Shown here: positions 62,842 through 64,000 of the stretch, piece by piece
How the letters are laid out: each line of letters begins with the position of its first letter
How positions within the stretch are numbered: position 1 is the stretch's first letter
Assembly: GCA_028751875.1 (NCBI GenBank)
Contig: CM054154.1
Coordinates: 54,833,470 to 54,897,469 of the forward strand
Direction of reading: 5' to 3'
Origin: Rapana venosa
Taxonomy: Eukaryota; Mollusca; Gastropoda; Neogastropoda; Muricidae
DNA: 64,000 nucleotides
Position numbers and translations under genes: made by a program
The notes under the pieces: generated by a model
The model's input: the letters and a program-made list of their open reading frames with translations, nothing else
What the model was told of the DNA's origin: nothing
Database searches by the model: none

Positions 62842-63440
62842 TCATGAAATTGAAAAGACATCCACTGCATGGGCTTCTAGGTCAGGCCTGTAACTGCTAT
62901 AGCATGCAAACAGCTTGTTTATCCTTGGGGCAAATAAATTCACAGAGGGTTTGGCCTGCAAGTGTGAAAGTATGTTACGCAGCATAGCAGGATTGAGCTT
63001 CCATTCAGCATCCAGGTAAATTTTCCTAGATTCTGTATCAGCTGCTATATCGCTTCTCCGTGGTATAAATGCTGCTGAAAGGCAAATGTGCTTAAAATAC
63101 ACCATTACCATATAGTAGACGGTGAATGGCTGATACCAAAATGTTTAGTACAAGCAGCAGCTGTAGTGTTGTCTTTCAAAACTCGAACTGCTTTACCTGC
63201 TATATCCTTCTCAAAACACTGCAAAGCAAACAGAATTGACTTAAGTTCAAGATAATCTATATGATAGTCTGCTTCATCAGGGAACCATGCACCACCAGAG
63301 CCGTGGTCCTCTAATGAACATCCCCAACCCTCCTTACTGGCATCTGATGTAATAGTCACTTCAGAGACAGAGCCTAAGGCAGTGTCAACATTCTCAATCC
63401 ACCATAGCAGTTCCCTTCTTGATGGGATAGAAAGACTCAC
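62842..63440 (-). pseudogene. RNase H domain of the DIRS-like element
   Basis: The frame at 63440-63105 reads LSIPSRRELLWWIENVD, EVTITSDASKEGWGCSL (first catalytic Asp in SDAS), YLELKSILFALQCFEKDIAG (catalytic Glu in ELKS) and VRVLKDNTTAAACTKHFGIS (third catalytic Asp in DNTTA). After a frameshift the frame at 63111-62842 has KHICLSAAFIPRRSDIAADT, ESRK (the H/F-IPG/RR-x-N/D-x-AAD-x-ES box), then EWKLNPAMLRNI. All RNase H acidic residues are visible. Confidence 0.87.
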
Positions 63441-63599
63441 GAGACCATCAATGTTCCCTCTATTATATTTAAGGGCAAGTTTCTTGTAATTTTATAAGCG
63501 ATGACAGTACAGTGGTCCATATCTTACAGTTGTAAAGCTAGCTACCATCATTCCTACTACCTTAGCAACTTCCCTGATAGGCACTTGCTCCTTCTTCAG

Positions 63600-63960
63600 C
63601 AGCTGCAATCTACCTAGTTCTAATTTTTCTTTCGATCTTCTGTCAGAACATCAGACATATTCTTCAAATCAATAATAACACCAAGATATTGAATAGTCTG
63701 GGATGGACTGAGCACAGATTTCTCTGGGTGTACTATAAAACCTAATGAACGAAGCAGTCTAACAGTCTCCATAACATTATGCAGACAGTCCACCTCATTT
63801 GTTCCTGTCAACAGAGAGCTATCAAGATAGGAGGATGAAACATGACCTTTCTCCCTCAACCAAGCAAAAACAGGTTTCAACGTTTTTGTGAATTTTCTTG
63901 GTGCCATAGCTATACATTTCGGCAAACAATTAAATTCCCACAATTCATTTTCTCAGCTGA
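63600..63960 (-). pseudogene. reverse transcriptase fragment of the DIRS-like element
   Basis: The frame at 63943-63620 begins in ELWEFNCLPKCIAMAPRKFT (usual CLPFG-x-x-x-AP) then KTLKPVFAWLREKGHVSS, YLDSSLLTGTNEVDCLH, GFIVHPEKSVLSPSQTIQYL and GVIIDLKNM. The catalytic box reads YLDS where active DIRS-group RTs have YLDD, so the second metal-binding Asp is missing. KLELGRLQLLKKEQVPIREV continues in another frame (63625-63560). Confidence 0.87.
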
Positions 63961-64000
63961 ACCCTGAGCATCTTTCTGTGCTCTGGTCATGTGGGAACTA

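Larger units (their letters stand above)
61129..64000 (-). mobile_element. DIRS-like tyrosine-recombinase retroelement, 5' end outside window
   Basis: The minus strand encodes RT, RNase H and a tyrosine recombinase in that order, the hallmark of DIRS/Ngaro-group elements, which integrate without an integrase of the retroviral type. RT lies at 63960-63600, RNase H at 63440-62840, recombinase at 62500-61313. A SINE (62518-62817) and several frameshifts interrupt it. Its start lies beyond the right edge. Confidence 0.83.

Overview
This window looks like a repeat-dense, intron-free stretch of an animal nuclear genome, most likely a marine mollusc and perhaps a gastropod. The organism is inferred from the repeat types: tRNA-headed SINEs, a SINE carrying a 5S rRNA-like segment, L2/CR1-like, RTE-like and Tx1-like LINEs, a Penelope-like element, a DIRS-like element, and very abundant CA/GA/TA/TCTA microsatellites. 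I found no host protein-coding gene, rRNA gene, functional tRNA gene, CRISPR array or bacterial-style operon. Nearly every coding signal is a decayed retrotransposon ORF, so coding parts are called as pseudogenes inside mobile elements.

Layout. 0-3.1 kb: SINE pieces, microsatellites, a Penelope-like GIY-YIG fragment (minus) and a LINE RT fragment (plus). 3.1-15.6 kb: one minus-strand Tx1/L1-like LINE bounded by a perfect 18-bp direct repeat (3114-3131 and 15604-15621). It holds its own ORF1 and ORF2, an RTE-like LINE inserted at 5697-7598 with an 11-bp target-site duplication (TSD), a SINE ending at 14165, a ~31-34-bp minisatellite, and a probable assembly duplication around a 500-N gap (8422-8921). 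15.6-17.6 kb: an I/Jockey-like RT (plus). 17.5-22.2 kb: sequence of visibly poor consensus quality. 18.4-23.6 kb: first copy of a ~2.2-kb element ('X'), split by a ~3.0-kb RTE-like LINE (minus). 24.2-30.8 kb: pieces of a CR1-like LINE ('Q'), one split by a near-full-length RTE-like LINE (27238-30481). 30.8-34.3 kb: a decayed LINE ('C'). 34.3-38 kb: CT- and GT-rich modules with G-runs and recurring 3' tails, then an L2 tail.

38.5-42.2 kb: a long L2-like LINE with endonuclease, RT and the typical 3' tail. 42.2-46 kb: AT-rich sequence, a TCTA microsatellite and more GT-rich modules. 46-50.6 kb: LINE 'A' with an L1-type ORF1 and an ORF2. 50.6-57.6 kb: a related LINE 'B', interrupted near its C-terminus by a tandem pair of ~600-bp units ('R1', 'R2') flanked by a perfect 17-bp TSD. 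R1 itself carries a LINE fragment and R2 carries the second copy of X; each R unit supplies the empty site for the other's insertion. 57.6-61.1 kb: microsatellites, a LINE 3' fragment with a 17-bp TSD, and a 290-bp inverted repeat. 61.3-64 kb: a minus-strand DIRS-like tyrosine-recombinase retroelement, interrupted by a SINE with tRNA-like and 5S rRNA-like parts.

How the parts relate: the SINE 3' tail matches the tail of the L2-like LINE, which suggests that this LINE mobilises the SINE. The nested insertions give a relative age order. The window does not show a new host pathway. Its value is this layered record, the X element, the R dimer, the DIRS terminal structure and the assembly problems. 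LINE clade names are from remembered family motifs and are tentative where stated.
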